Counted from the first letter of the stretch, positions 30,080 to 40,314 are shown. The stretch: DNA of 64,000 bases from Verrucomicrobia bacterium S94 (GCA_004299845.1 CP036201.1:3720001-3784000); one strand, 5' to 3'. Program-made: numbers and translations. Notes: generated by a model not told the origin, from the letters alone.

Positions 30080-31594
30080 ATGAGTGATTCCATTGATTTT
30101 AAACCGCCCGGAGCTCGGGTGAATATTGCATTATTGAGCTCTTTGCCGGTACTGATCGGCGGCGGCCTTGCCGCATTGTTTATTTTTGTCTGGTTTTTCT
30201 GCCGGATTGAGCCGGGGGCCGGGGAGATTGCGGTACTGATTCGTAAAACCGGGGAGGATCTGCCGCCCGGTCAGGTGATTGCGCTGGAAGAGGGTCAGAA
30301 GGGCATTCAGCTGGATGTGCTTCCGGAGGGGCGTTATTTCCGGAATCCGTATACCTGGGGCTGGCGGATGCATCGCATCCTGGACGTACCGGCGGGCAAA
30401 CTGGGGGTGATTACCCGGCTTTTCGGCAAGGAGCTTCCTCCCGGTAAAATTATGGCGGGTGATGGCGAGAAGGGTATTATGGAAGAGATTTACCGTCCCG
30501 GTAAATACCGTGTGAACCCTTATGCCTTCAAGGTGCATACTTTCGATGCCATTAATATTAAACCCGGTTATGTTGGTGTGGTTACCGCGCTGACCGGCCG
30601 CGATGTGCTGAATTATGATCTTCCGGAGGATAAGCGGAATACATTCAGGGTGGACCCCGGGCTGAAAGGGGTGGCCGGCGAGCTGTTGCCGCCGGGAACG
30701 CACTATCTGAATCCCTATATGTATAACTCGGTTGAAGTGGACTTGCGCAGTCAGCGGTTCGATATGTCGGGTCGGGATGTCATCAGTTTTCTGACGCTGG
30801 ACGGGTTTACGGTCACAGTTGAGGGCTACATTGAATTCGGTATTCAGCGCGAGGAGGCGGCCCTGCTGACCCATCGCGTCGGCGACATGGATGATATCAT
30901 AAAAAAACTGATTCTTCCGCGGGCCCGCGGGTTCAGCCGGATTGAGGGCAGCAAGCATCCGGCGGTGAATTTTATTGTGGGTGAAACGCGTCAGAAGTTT
31001 CAGAACGACCTTGAAGAGCATCTTCGATCTCAGTCAAAGGGCTGGGGTGTCGATATAAAAGCCGTCGGCGTGCGTAAAGTGATTGTCCCTGATGAGATTG
31101 CCTCGATCAACCGCGATCGCGAACTGGCGGTGCAGGAGGCGGCGAAGTATGAGCAGCAGATCATACAGGCTAAATCCAAGGCGGAGCTGACCAAGCAGGA
31201 GATGCTGGCTATTCAGAACCGGGAAAAAGTGGAGGCTGATACCAAGCGGATTCGTGCGGTGATTGACGCCGAACAGGATCAGAGTGTGCGTCTGATTGCG
31301 GCTCAGAAGGAGCTGGATGTGGCGAAGGTGGAATATGAGGCTGCGTTGTTTCAGGCGGATGCGATTCTGCTGACTGCAGATGGGGAAAAGGATGCCATTA
31401 CTGCACGGAACGAGGCAGAGGCTTCGGTTCTGAAATCGCGGGTGGATGCGTTCGGAACGGGCAGTGCATTTGCTCAGTATACGTTGTATGAGAAACTGGC
31501 TCCGAATATTCTGTCGGTGCTCAGTTCGGATTCCGAAGAGGGGCTCGGTTCCATTTTCAGCACATATGCTCCGGCGAAAGGAGGGGTGGAATGA
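30080..31594 (+). CDS. SPFH/Band 7 membrane protein with three N-terminal repeats
   Basis: 504 residues. Strong ribosome site AAGGAGGACGGGG. One transmembrane helix (about 18-42), then about three tandem repeats of roughly 55 residues, each with PG-x-(V/I)-G-V-(V/I)-T, LPPG and (P)G-(R/K)-Y-x-x-N-P-Y (about 45-215), an SPFH domain (about 220-345), and a long helix rich in Glu/Ala/Gln/Lys (about 345-470). The repeat-SPFH-long-helix order recalls major vault protein, although here with a membrane anchor. It overlaps the next gene by four bases (ATGA), so the two are made together and likely form a hetero-oligomer. Confidence 0.8.
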   Translation: MSDSIDFKPPGARVNIALLSSLPVLIGGGLAALFIFVWFFCRIEPGAGEIAVLIRKTGEDLPPGQVIALEEGQKGIQLDVLPEGRYFRNPYTWGWRMHRILDVPAGKLGVITRLFGKELPPGKIMAGDGEKGIMEEIYRPGKYRVNPYAFKVHTFDAINIKPGYVGVVTALTGRDVLNYDLPEDKRNTFRVDPGLKGVAGELLPPGTHYLNPYMYNSVEVDLRSQRFDMSGRDVISFLTLDGFTVTVEGYIEFGIQREEAALLTHRVGDMDDIIKKLILPRARGFSRIEGSKHPAVNFIVGETRQKFQNDLEEHLRSQSKGWGVDIKAVGVRKVIVPDEIASINRDRELAVQEAAKYEQQIIQAKSKAELTKQEMLAIQNREKVEADTKRIRAVIDAEQDQSVRLIAAQKELDVAKVEYEAALFQADAILLTADGEKDAITARNEAEASVLKSRVDAFGTGSAFAQYTLYEKLAPNILSVLSSDSEEGLGSIFSTYAPAKGGVE

Positions 31595-33303
31595 AACTTT
31601 CAGCCAAAGGAATTGCAGGGCTTATCGGCAGTCTGATTTTTATTATCGGGGGCATAGCTATTATGTTTATCTGGGGCTTCTGCCGTTTTTATGTGGGGCC
31701 GAATGAGATGGCGATCATCACGGCAAAAGTGGGGGAACCGCTGGCTCCGGGGCAGATTCTGGCGAAACCGGGGCAGAAAGGTATTCAGGAGGAACCGCTG
31801 GGCGAAGGGCGCCATTTCCGTTTTCCACTTTTTTATGAGTGGGAGATTGAGGATGTTCTGATTATCGAGCCGGGAAAAGTCGGGGTTGTAACATCGAAGG
31901 TTGGTGAAAAACTGCCCACCGGAGAATTTATTGCCGTGCGCGGGCAGAAGGGTATCTGGCGCGATGTGCTGGGACCCGGTAAATATCGGATGAACCCGTA
32001 TGGATACAATATTGAAATTGTGGACGCCATCAGTATTCCGATCGGATATGCAGGAGTGATTACCTCCCGTTCCGGCGATCAGGCCCCTTCGGGACAGTTT
32101 GCAGGAAAGCATCAGAAAGGGGTTCGCAAGGATGTGCTCCAGCCGGGACTTTATTATGTAAATCCGCAGGCTTATAAAGTGGACGTGCTTGAAGTCGGGA
32201 TTAACCAGGTTTCGCTGCTGGGTCAGAGCGGAAGCAAGGTCGTGACCAAAGCGCGCCAGCTGGGCCAGAATCAGGCGCTGAATGTGCTGCAGAATAATAT
32301 GCTCGAAAAACAGGAGCGGAAACGGGCCGATTATTTCAGCAAACGTGCACGTTCTCTGTTCCCGCAGAAACGGGGTAAGGAGGTTGATTTCACAGTGGGG
32401 AAACAGTTGAAATCGGTTGCTCCGGCCTCTTTAGACGAAGGGGAGATAAACCTTGCTGAGCTGGTCAGTTTTCCGTCGCGCGACGGATTTGAAATCAGTC
32501 TGGATATGACGCTGGAGTTTGAACTGGATCCCGGTGATATTGCAGGCATTTACCGTCGTTACGGCGATCTGCCGGCTGTAGTCGATAAAATCATCATGCC
32601 GCAGATTACTTCGATTTCGCGCAATAAGGGATCCGAGTATCGTGCCAAGGACTTCATTGTGGGTGAAGGCCGCGAAAAGTTTCAGGAAGATCTGACGGAG
32701 TCGCTGGAGCTGGAGCTTGGGGAGAAGGATATCCGGGTCTATAACGCGCTGATCCGTCATGTAGTGGTACCGGATCAGATCCGCGCTCCGATTCAGCAGG
32801 CGAGTATTGCAGTCGAGCAGGACCTGACGAATAAAGAACGGCAGAATACCGCCCGCAAGGAAGCGGAACTCAATACGCAGCTTTCGTTGATTCAGCAGCG
32901 CGGGGAGCAGGTGATGCAGGAGACTGAAAAGCTCAAGGCTGAGATTGCGGCGGATCTGCAGAAGCAGGTGGCCACGATTCAGGCGGAGACGCTGAAGAAG
33001 GAGGCTGAAATCCGCAAAGCCACTGCAGCCATCAATGCGGATAAAGTGCGTGTGCTCGGACAGGCCGAGGCTACCGCGCTGGAAAAGACCGATGGCGAAC
33101 GGGCCAAAGGGCTTCAGCTTAAAACGGCAGCTTTTAATGACCCTCTGGCCTATGCAAAATGGATTTTTGCGGACAGTCTGAATCCGGAAATGAAGCTGAA
33201 TATCATTCATGCCGGAGAAGGCACACTCTGGACTGATCTGGAAAAAACCGGTTTTGCGGAACTCGGCGGCGCGAAACAGCTGAAAAGCAAACAGAATCAA
33301 TAG
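31591..33303 (+). CDS. second SPFH/Band 7 membrane protein of the pair
   Basis: 570 residues, paralogue of the preceding gene. N-terminal helix about 8-30, then the same set of about 55-residue repeats (PG-K-V-G-V-V-T, LPTGEF, GPGKYRMNPYGY and so on, about 35-220). A basic spacer (about 220-290) follows, then an SPFH domain (about 290-410; DGFEISLDMTLEFEL, IRHVVVPDQIRAPIQQA) and a long amphipathic helix (about 410-500; KLKAEIAADLQKQVATIQ). Translationally coupled to its partner by an ATGA overlap. A membrane scaffold of stacked hetero-oligomers is inferred from family and architecture; no enzymatic motif is present. Confidence 0.8.
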   Translation: MKLSAKGIAGLIGSLIFIIGGIAIMFIWGFCRFYVGPNEMAIITAKVGEPLAPGQILAKPGQKGIQEEPLGEGRHFRFPLFYEWEIEDVLIIEPGKVGVVTSKVGEKLPTGEFIAVRGQKGIWRDVLGPGKYRMNPYGYNIEIVDAISIPIGYAGVITSRSGDQAPSGQFAGKHQKGVRKDVLQPGLYYVNPQAYKVDVLEVGINQVSLLGQSGSKVVTKARQLGQNQALNVLQNNMLEKQERKRADYFSKRARSLFPQKRGKEVDFTVGKQLKSVAPASLDEGEINLAELVSFPSRDGFEISLDMTLEFELDPGDIAGIYRRYGDLPAVVDKIIMPQITSISRNKGSEYRAKDFIVGEGREKFQEDLTESLELELGEKDIRVYNALIRHVVVPDQIRAPIQQASIAVEQDLTNKERQNTARKEAELNTQLSLIQQRGEQVMQETEKLKAEIAADLQKQVATIQAETLKKEAEIRKATAAINADKVRVLGQAEATALEKTDGERAKGLQLKTAAFNDPLAYAKWIFADSLNPEMKLNIIHAGEGTLWTDLEKTGFAELGGAKQLKSKQNQ

Positions 33304-33333
33304 TCCGGGCGGAACTGGGCCGGCGAGGCCGGC

Positions 33334-34167
33334 TCAGTCTTCGAGGTCCTCCGCTTTTTTTGCGGTTTTGATTTCCGGAAGCTCAAAGCCGGTTTCCGCA
33401 GCCTGTGTGGCTTCCGGAACATTACGCACTTCAATGATGTAGCGTTTGAGCATTTTTTTCTGTTCACCACTCAGGCGGGGGAAACTGTAAATGCCGTCAT
33501 GATCCCAGGACTTGGTTCCTTCGATGATTCCGAGACGACTGATGAACGTCTGCAGCAACTGGTCGTGAGGGTAGCGATAGGTGGTATCCTCTTCGCTGAA
33601 GGTCACCCAGACATCGTAGCCAAGCCATTCTTTTTTGAAGATCAGCCGGGAGGATTCCTGTTCGGAATCGATAACGTCATCTTCGTGCAGAGCTTCCCAT
33701 TCCGCTTTGACTTCGGCAAAGACAGCTTTGGATTTCCCGCAGTGCGGACAGGAACGAACCCCTTTATTGAGAAAGCCGGAAATGAGATAGGCTTTCGAAC
33801 AGTTCGGACACATCACGGCGGCATTGTTGCCGTGGCAGTCCGCCACTTCCACTTTGGGTGCGGCGGATTCGGCGGCACCGGTTTCGCCGTCAAACTCTTC
33901 AATAGCCGCCAGCAGCTGTCGGCCTTTCGTGATGATTTCTTCGTTGACCATGAGGTCGGGGTGAAGATCGGCGGGCTTAAATCCGTTGGGCATACCGGTC
34001 TTTTTATTGACCACCCAGGAGGTGTATTGACGGTTCGGACCGAGAATTTCGTTCCAGTCTATTTTGTCGAAGGTACCGAAACCCAGGTAACTTTTGATCG
34101 CATCATAGGTTGCGCGCTGCTGTGACGCATTGAGATAGTCGAGTGCTTTTCTGATATCACCTTTCAT
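33334..34167 (-). CDS. hypothetical protein with zinc ribbon
   Basis: 277 residues. Central CxxC-x-CxxC-type zinc ribbon, CPNCSKAYLISGFLNKGVRSCPHCGKS (first pair near residue 119, second pair near residue 139), is flanked by an N-terminal region with DLHPDLMVNEEIITKGRQLL and a C-terminal alpha/beta region (FPRLSGEQKKMLKRYIIEV). A run of acidic residues ends the protein. No family is recognised; a role in nucleic-acid or protein binding is possible. GGAGG ribosome site precedes the ATG. It is convergent with the SPFH operon and divergent from ppiC. Confidence 0.6.
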   Translation of the reverse strand: MKGDIRKALDYLNASQQRATYDAIKSYLGFGTFDKIDWNEILGPNRQYTSWVVNKKTGMPNGFKPADLHPDLMVNEEIITKGRQLLAAIEEFDGETGAAESAAPKVEVADCHGNNAAVMCPNCSKAYLISGFLNKGVRSCPHCGKSKAVFAEVKAEWEALHEDDVIDSEQESSRLIFKKEWLGYDVWVTFSEEDTTYRYPHDQLLQTFISRLGIIEGTKSWDHDGIYSFPRLSGEQKKMLKRYIIEVRNVPEATQAAETGFELPEIKTAKKAEDLED

Positions 34168-34337
34168 ATAAAACCTCCGTTGTCCTTATATGAGATACTA
34201 TGTCTTTCTAGGGTGACAACAATAAAATCGTCCAAATCGACCGCCCGTCCGGTTCCCAATGGCAGGAAATGGGCGCTTGCGCTTGGCCTGTTTGCCCTGC
34301 ATGGTTCCGTTTTCAACCAAACAGAAGGAGAGAAATT

Positions 34338-34618
34338 ATGGCATCAGCAGCAGCACGTCATATTCTGGTAGCATCCGAAGCGGACTGTCTTACCCTGAAA
34401 AAGCAGATTGAAGAGGGCGGGAGTTTCGCGGAGCTCGCGAAACAGCATTCCAAATGTCCGTCCGGAGCCGAAGGCGGTAATCTGGGACATTCGGACCGGG
34501 GCAGATGGTCCGGGAATTCGATGAAGTGGTGTTCAGTGCGCCGGTCGGTGAAGTGCAGGGTCCGGTGAAAACCCAGTTCGGATATCACCTTGTGGAAGTC
34601 ACAGCCCGTACCGACTGA
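34338..34618 (+). pseudogene. ppiC: parvulin-type peptidyl-prolyl isomerase, one frameshift
   Basis: Start ATG 34338 after AAGGAGAG. Frame one gives ARHILVASEADCLTLKKQIEEG and FAELAKQHSKCPSG with GGNLG; frame two continues with FGPGQMVREFDEVVFSAPVG and TQFGYHLVEVTARTD. Adding one G to GGG at 34484-34486 gives exactly 93 residues, the length of E. coli PpiC, with no internal damage. This cytosolic parvulin isomerises X-Pro peptide bonds. The intact family sequence on both sides argues for a sequencing homopolymer error. Confidence 0.8.
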
Positions 34619-34672
34619 TTTTTCAGATTCACTATATTTCCGGAGATTAAAAGATGCGGTCTTCGGAATCGC

Positions 34673-34705
34673 AACCGCCTGTTCTTTGGGATAGGCGGTT
34701 TTTTT
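34673..34705 (+). terminator. rho-independent terminator after ppiC
   Basis: Perfect 8-bp stem AACCGCCT / AGGCGGTT with a 12-base loop (34681-34692), followed by a T-run to 34705. It lies 55 bp after the ppiC stop. Confidence 0.85.
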
Positions 34706-34777
34706 GATATCGTTAACATTAAGGCATGGGACCTGCTTTTTCAGCGGAAGTTTATCTGAAACATGAGGACGTAATTA

Positions 34778-35587
34778 ATGAAACAGACTGGATTGATTGT
34801 TTGTGTGACGATAGCTTCGCTGATGAATCTGCAGGCGGAGGAGTGTACTTTCAATGGATACGATGAGGGGCCGCTGCATCAGCAGCAGGGCTGGTGGGTG
34901 GACCGGAAGGATATAGGGACGAAAAACTTTATTGTGATGGATCAGCTGGGGATTACGCAGACCATTGGCGATAAAGCTCTCATCATTAGCGGATCTGAAA
35001 ATTTCATGAAGATTACCCGCAAAAAAAATATGGTAACCTGGAAGCCGGATGATACGGCAGTTTTTGAACTGGACTTTCAGTTCGGTCTCAATGGGGGAAA
35101 CGTGGATAAACCCAAAAATGGTCTGTCCATGCTTTTCGGTGATCCTAAATTCAGAACGGAAAGCCGTTGGTTGCTTAATATTGGAATCAATCCCGACGGA
35201 AAATGGATGATTCGTGGCAATGCACCACATTGGGAAAACCTGCCGCCTTTACCTCCCGAAACGTTTGTGGCTCGGCCGGAGGAAGGGATGAGTGCGGTTT
35301 CTCCGTGGTTCCATTTAAAATTTACAACGAAAAAGGAGAAAGCGCGGGGTATCTTTCGGAGTAATCTGCTGATTACTGATGCCGACGGAAACACCGTTCT
35401 GAATCATGATTTTAAAGATGCTCCTATTGAAGGGGATAAAGGTACGCTGTGGGATTTGGAGACGTTCAGCTTTGCCTTTTCGGCTAAAGACGATATCAAT
35501 GGACTGGTCTGCATTGATAATGTCAACCTGACATCGATTAAAGGTGAACGGAAAGTCACCGGGTTGAAAGATCTGCTCAATCCTTAG
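34778..35587 (+). CDS. secreted protein of unknown function, jelly-roll-like
   Basis: 269 residues. Signal peptide 1-20 (ending NLQA). The mature part is beta-rich with lectin/LamG-like features ([46 protein letters not shown]), as in many extracellular carbohydrate-associated proteins of this phylum. No catalytic residues are identified. ATG preceded by GAGGACG. The 3' end overlaps the convergent ruvB gene by 11 bp. Confidence 0.6.
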   Translation: MKQTGLIVCVTIASLMNLQAEECTFNGYDEGPLHQQQGWWVDRKDIGTKNFIVMDQLGITQTIGDKALIISGSENFMKITRKKNMVTWKPDDTAVFELDFQFGLNGGNVDKPKNGLSMLFGDPKFRTESRWLLNIGINPDGKWMIRGNAPHWENLPPLPPETFVARPEEGMSAVSPWFHLKFTTKKEKARGIFRSNLLITDADGNTVLNHDFKDAPIEGDKGTLWDLETFSFAFSAKDDINGLVCIDNVNLTSIKGERKVTGLKDLLNP

Positions 35588-36566
35588 AGGGCGGAACCAA
35601 TCCGAATTTTGCATATGCACGGTCCGTGGCAATGCGTCCCTGGGCCGTGCGTTGCAGATAGCCTTCCTGAATCAGGTAGGGCTCATAAACCTCTTCGATG
35701 GTGTCGGCTTCCTCTCCGACAGAAACCGACATGGAATTGATACCTACCGGGCCGCCACCGAATTTTTCAATAATACAGGAGAGAATGCGTTTATCCATCT
35801 CCTCCAGACCGTCGCCGTCGATGTCGAGCAGATTCAACGCCTGATCGGCAAGATCGGCCGTGATGATATTGTCGGCTTTCACCTGTGCATAGTCACGTGC
35901 GCGCCGCAGCAGGTTGTTGGCAATACGCGGGGTACCGCGCGAGCGCGACGCAATTTCCATGGCTCCGCCGTCTTCAATCTCCACGCCCAGAATGTGAGCT
36001 GAACGTTTCACAATTTTGCAAAGGGTGATGGCATCGTAATAGTCGAGACGGTTGACGAGCCCGAAGCGCGAGCGCATCGGAGCTGAAAGCATGCCGCTGC
36101 GGGTGGTTGCACCGATCAGCGTGAACGGTTCAATATTCAGTCGGACGGATCGGGCATTGGGGCCCTGATCAATCACGATATCGATCACGAAATCTTCCAT
36201 AGCGGAATAAAGATATTCCTCAACCGCGCGCTGCATGCGGTGGATTTCATCAATGAACAATACATCGCCGCGCTCCAGACTGGTCAGCAGGCCGGCGAGA
36301 TCGGAAGGTTTATCGATGACAGGTCCGGAGGTGCATTTGATATTGACGTCCATCGCTTCGGCAAGAATGTAGGACAACGTGGTTTTTCCAAGGCCCGGAG
36401 GGCCTGAAAGCAGTACATGGTCGAGGACATCATTGCGCTGGCGGGCCGCCTGCACAAAAAGTTCGAGCCGTTCGCGGATTTTATCCTGTCCTGTGAAGTC
36501 TTCAAAGCGCGAGGGCCGAAGCTTCTGTTCAAATTCCTGATCCGGTGTGATGATTTCGTTATTCAT
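35577..36566 (-). CDS. ruvB: Holliday junction DNA helicase RuvB
   Basis: 329 residues from ATG 36566 (an ATG four codons upstream is less likely). Walker [10 protein letters not shown], Walker [11 protein letters not shown], sensor and arginine-finger region [10 protein letters not shown] and MRSRFG, then the winged-helix DNA-binding end with [15 protein letters not shown] and [17 protein letters not shown]. Drives branch migration with RuvA, whose gene lies 83 bp upstream on the same strand; no ruvC is in this cluster. All catalytic residues are present. Confidence 0.97.
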   Translation of the reverse strand: MNNEIITPDQEFEQKLRPSRFEDFTGQDKIRERLELFVQAARQRNDVLDHVLLSGPPGLGKTTLSYILAEAMDVNIKCTSGPVIDKPSDLAGLLTSLERGDVLFIDEIHRMQRAVEEYLYSAMEDFVIDIVIDQGPNARSVRLNIEPFTLIGATTRSGMLSAPMRSRFGLVNRLDYYDAITLCKIVKRSAHILGVEIEDGGAMEIASRSRGTPRIANNLLRRARDYAQVKADNIITADLADQALNLLDIDGDGLEEMDKRILSCIIEKFGGGPVGINSMSVSVGEEADTIEEVYEPYLIQEGYLQRTAQGRIATDRAYAKFGLVPPSKD

Positions 36567-36648
36567 AAGCGGAAGCATTCAGCCATAGAAACACACGGAT
36601 TGTCACGGAATACCCGATAAAATTAGGGCTTTTCCGTGGGCTCCGCGA

Positions 36649-37242
36649 CTATCTGGTCAGGGCGAGGCGGATGATCTCTTCAACGGTGGTATCGGGTTTG
36701 ATCTTTTTGGCGACGGCTTTGATCATTTTAGCGGCGTCGTCGGGTTTCTGACCGAGCGCGGTAAGGGCGAGCGCGGCATCGTGCATACGGTTATCGCCAC
36801 CGGTTGTTGCGGCCGGAGTGAAGGCGTCCAGTTGATCACCGGCATCAAATTTATCGCGCAGCTCCACAACAATGCGCTCTGCGGTCTTTTTGCCAATCCC
36901 TGAAATAGAGGAGATCATTTTGATATCGCCGTTGATCAGGGCATTCTTCAGTTCACGCACCGGAAGTCCGGACAGTGCCGAGATTGCAAGTTTGGGACCT
37001 ACCCCGCTGATGGTCAGGAGTTTCAGGAACATGTCACGCTCATCCTCGGTGCAGAATCCGAAAAGCCGCTGATCGGCATCTGTAATATGGTGGTGTATCA
37101 GAATGCGGCAGGTTTCGCCTTCCAGGGGGAGGCTGTCATAGCTGCTGAGCGGAATAAATACTTCGTAACCGACTCCGGAAACATTCATGACCACACGGCC
37201 AAGCTGTTTAGTATCAAGTTTGCCTTCAAGAAACGTAATCAT
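36649..37242 (-). CDS. ruvA: Holliday junction DNA helicase subunit RuvA
   Basis: 197 residues, normal for the family. N-terminal OB-fold (MITFLEGKLDTKQLGRVVM, GYEVFIPLSSYD), two helix-hairpin-helix motifs (TISGVGPKLAISALSG and ISGIGKKTAERIVVEL) and the C-terminal domain III (DAALALTALGQKPDDAAKMI) that touches RuvB. Forms the tetrameric junction-binding platform. The gene begins just next to REP-like repeat array 1, so its promoter lies at or in the array edge. Confidence 0.96.
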   Translation of the reverse strand: MITFLEGKLDTKQLGRVVMNVSGVGYEVFIPLSSYDSLPLEGETCRILIHHHITDADQRLFGFCTEDERDMFLKLLTISGVGPKLAISALSGLPVRELKNALINGDIKMISSISGIGKKTAERIVVELRDKFDAGDQLDAFTPAATTGGDNRMHDAALALTALGQKPDDAAKMIKAVAKKIKPDTTVEEIIRLALTR

Positions 37243-37354
37243 AAAGGGAATGTTGCCGGAATCCAGAGGTGAAATACAGCCCTTTCAACATTCCTTTCAA
37301 TTTTTCCGGACGAACCGCCGGGCTGCCTGTGTTGTGGTGGGAGCAGGTCAGGTC

Positions 37355-37970
37355 CGACGTTTCCTTCCCGCTGGTCAGGTAAACGTCCGCTACACCGGGG
37401 CCGCTTTGGGGAAGAAATGCCGTTGGTGTAGGGGACGCTTACCCGTAAGGAAAGCGTCGGGAGTTTGAAAGACAACCGCCGGGAGATGAAGTTGAGCGGG
37501 TTGATTCGACGTTTCCTTCCCGTTGGTCAGGTAAACGTCCGCTACACCGGGGCCGCTTTTGGGGAAGAAATGCCGTTGGTGTAGAGGACGCTTACCTGTA
37601 AGGGACACGCAGTGAGTCTGAAAGACAACCGCCGGGTGCTGAGGTTGAGCGGGTCTGTTCGACGTTTCCTTCCCGTTGGTCAGGTAAACGTCCGCTACAC
37701 CGGGCCGCTTTTGGGAAAGAGGTGCCGTTGGTGTAGGGGACGCTTACCCGTAAGGGACACGCAGTGAGTCTGAAGGACAACCGCCGGGTGCTGAGGTTGA
37801 GCGGGTCTGTTCGACATTTCCTTCCCGTTGGTCAGGTAAACGTCCGCTACACCGGGGCCGCTTTTGGGAAAGAAGTGCCGTTGGTGTAGAGGACGCTTAC
37901 CCGTAAGGGACACGCAGTGAGTCTGAAGGACAACCGTCGGGAGTCTGAAAGATGACCGTCGGAGCACCGG
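37355..37970. repeat. REP-like tandem array 1 (4 copies of ~152 bp)
   Basis: Copies begin at 37355, 37507, 37660 and 37812 with CGACGTTTCCTTCCC or close variants. Each unit contains two homologous hairpin elements in inverted orientation. The left one reads CGACGTTTCC...GGTAAACGTCCG then CTAC; the right one reads GTAG, AGGACGCTTACC...AAGGAAAGCGTCG. About 33 bases separate the facing GTAG ends and a 45-base linker joins units. The array fills the gap between the divergent ruvA and typA genes, so it lies in or near their promoters. The open reading frames crossing it are not genes. Confidence 0.85.
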
Positions 37971-38059
37971 AGTGAATATTGGTTTTTATATTTTTGTTAC
38001 GTTGCTTTTCAGCAGGAAAGCTATATCTTCGCGCCTCATTTTGCATTTTGGAGAAACCC

Positions 38060-39862
38060 ATGGAAATCAGGAATATAGCAATTATTGCGCACGTCGACCA
38101 CGGCAAGACGACGCTGGTGGATGAAATTATCAAACAGGCGGAGCTGTTCCGCGAAAACGAGGAGATGCAGGACTGTCTGCTCGACAGCAATGATCTGGAG
38201 CGTGAGCGTGGTATTACGATTCTTTCCAAAAACATCAGCGTCAACTATAAGGGCGTGAAGATTAATGTGATCGATACCCCCGGTCATAGTGATTTCGGCG
38301 GGCAGGTGGAGCGCGTGCTGAATCTGGCTGACGGTGTGCTGCTGTTGGTTGACTCTGCCGAAGGGCCGATGCCTCAGACGCGCTTTGTGCTGGATAAAGC
38401 TTTGGAATTGAACCTCAAGCCGGTGGTGATTATCAATAAAATCGACAAGCCGGATGCGCGTCCGGATATTGTGCATGATCTTGTTTTCGATCTGTTCTGC
38501 GAGCTGGATGCCAACGATGAACAGCTCGATTTTCCGATGCTTTACTGTTCCGGTAAAGACGGCTGGGCCGACACCGTACTTGACGGGCCGCGTGATTCGA
38601 TGCTGCCGCTGATGGATGCGGTGCTGGAACATATTCCTGCACCTAAAAAGGTTGAAGGCCCCGTGCAGATGCAGGTGACGTCCATTGATTATAATGATTA
38701 CGTCGGCCGTATCGGTGTCGGCCGTGTGTATCGCGGTACGCTCAATACCAAACAGCCGTTGATGCATATTCGTCGGGACGGGAAGCAGGAGCAGACCCGG
38801 ATTAAGCAGCTGTTTACGTTTGAGGGGCTTGGACGCAATGAAGTGGAGGAGGTGCCCTGCGGGGATCTCTGTGCGGTGGTGGGAATTCCCGACATTGATA
38901 TCGGGGACTGTATCACAGATTTTGAAACCCCGGAGACGCTGCCGCCGATTCATATTGATGAGCCGACACTGTCGATGACTTTCAGCGTGAACGATTCTCC
39001 TTTTTACGGACAGGATGGTCAGTTTGTCACCAGCCGTCATCTACGGGAACGTCTGCTGAAGGAGACGGAGCGCGATGTGGCGCTGCGGGTGGAGGAGACT
39101 GGTGGTGATTCGTTCCGGGTCAGCGGTCGTGGGGTGCTGCATCTTTCGATTCTGATAGAAACCATGCGCCGTGAAGGGTTTGAAATGTCGGTGGCGCAGC
39201 CGCAGGTCATTTTCAAAGAGAAACATGGTAAAAAAGAAGAGCCGATCGAATTGCTTCATGTTGATGTTCCGGATGAATATGCCGGTAAAATCATTGAAGT
39301 CGCCGGAACCCGTAAGGGAGAAATGGTGGACATGGAACAGCACGGTCTGCGCAAGACCATCCGGTTTCATATTCCCACCCGCGGCCTGATCGGTCTACGT
39401 TCCAAAATGCTGACGGCTTCCGCCGGCGAGGCCATTGTGACGCACCGGTTTCTGCATTACGAACCGTACAAAGGTGAAATCCAGCAGCGTCAGAACGGTG
39501 TACTGATATCGCAGGGCAAGGGGCCCGCCGTTCCGTTCGCGATCGATGGTCTTCAGCAGCGCGGCATCTTTTTCATCAATCCCGGAGAAGAGTGTTATGA
39601 GGGAATGATCGTCGCTGAACACTGTCTCGACAATGATCTGGTTGTGAACCTGCAGAAAGCCAAGCAGCTCACTAACGTTCGTGCATCCGGTACAGACCGT
39701 GCCATGAAAATTGCTCCGGCACAGGTGAAGAGTCTGGAAGAGGCGCTCGAATATATCAATGAAACGGAACTGGTCGAAATTACGCCGAATCATATCCGGA
39801 TGCGGAAAAAACTTCTGCTTGAGCATGAGCGTAAAAAAGCGTCCCGTCAGAAATCCAGTTAA
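38060..39862 (+). CDS. typA: TypA/BipA translational GTPase
   Basis: 600 residues from ATG 38060 (GGAGAAACC upstream); the open frame extends upstream but the family begins MEIRNIAI. G1 AHVDHGKTTLVD, G2 RERGITI, G3 DTPGHSDFGGQVERVL, G4 NKIDKPDARP; then EF-G-like domains II-V and the BipA-specific C-terminal domain (NVRASGTDRAMKIAPA, LEEALEYINETELVEITP). A ribosome-binding GTPase important in stress and cold adaptation and 50S assembly. All motifs intact; no close operon partner. Confidence 0.97.
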   Translation: MEIRNIAIIAHVDHGKTTLVDEIIKQAELFRENEEMQDCLLDSNDLERERGITILSKNISVNYKGVKINVIDTPGHSDFGGQVERVLNLADGVLLLVDSAEGPMPQTRFVLDKALELNLKPVVIINKIDKPDARPDIVHDLVFDLFCELDANDEQLDFPMLYCSGKDGWADTVLDGPRDSMLPLMDAVLEHIPAPKKVEGPVQMQVTSIDYNDYVGRIGVGRVYRGTLNTKQPLMHIRRDGKQEQTRIKQLFTFEGLGRNEVEEVPCGDLCAVVGIPDIDIGDCITDFETPETLPPIHIDEPTLSMTFSVNDSPFYGQDGQFVTSRHLRERLLKETERDVALRVEETGGDSFRVSGRGVLHLSILIETMRREGFEMSVAQPQVIFKEKHGKKEEPIELLHVDVPDEYAGKIIEVAGTRKGEMVDMEQHGLRKTIRFHIPTRGLIGLRSKMLTASAGEAIVTHRFLHYEPYKGEIQQRQNGVLISQGKGPAVPFAIDGLQQRGIFFINPGEECYEGMIVAEHCLDNDLVVNLQKAKQLTNVRASGTDRAMKIAPAQVKSLEEALEYINETELVEITPNHIRMRKKLLLEHERKKASRQKSS

Positions 39863-40008
39863 TCCTCCGACCTTGGAAATCCCGCACGCTGTCTTCGCCC
39901 TTTCCAGCGCAGGCAGAGTGCCGGGGATGGAAGCAGAGGGATAAAGATTGATTTCTTTTATGTGCAGTCTAGAGTTTCTTTATGCCAGCAAGGTACGGAG
40001 AAAATACG

Positions 40009-40305
40009 ATGGAAAAAAGATTGTATGTAGGGAACCTGAATTATACCTCCACCGAAGAGGAGATCGAAAATCTGTTCAAACAGGCCGGTGAAGTTGAATC
40101 CTGCCATCTGATGCTCGATAAATTCACCAGTCGTTCACGGGGATTTGCATTTGTTGAAATGGCTTCAGCTGAAGAGGCGGACAACGCCGTTAAGCTGTTT
40201 AACAACAAGGATTTTCAGGGCCGTCCGTTGCGGGTGAATATTGCCCGTCCGCGCGAAGAACGCCCTCCGCGCCGCGACCAGAACGTCCGGCGTTCCGAAC
40301 GCTGA
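40009..40305 (+). CDS. RRM-type RNA-binding protein
   Basis: 98 residues from ATG 40009 (GGAGAAAATAC upstream; an ATG nine codons earlier is rejected). One RNA-recognition motif with RNP2 RLYVGNLNY (near residue 3) and RNP1 RSRGFAFVEM (near residue 43), then a basic, proline-containing tail (RPREERPPRRDQNVRRSER). Such small RRM proteins occur in cyanobacteria and PVC bacteria and may act as RNA chaperones. Followed at once by a perfect 13-bp inverted repeat. Confidence 0.9.
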   Translation: MEKRLYVGNLNYTSTEEEIENLFKQAGEVESCHLMLDKFTSRSRGFAFVEMASAEEADNAVKLFNNKDFQGRPLRVNIARPREERPPRRDQNVRRSER

Positions 40306-40314
40306 TTATGTTTG

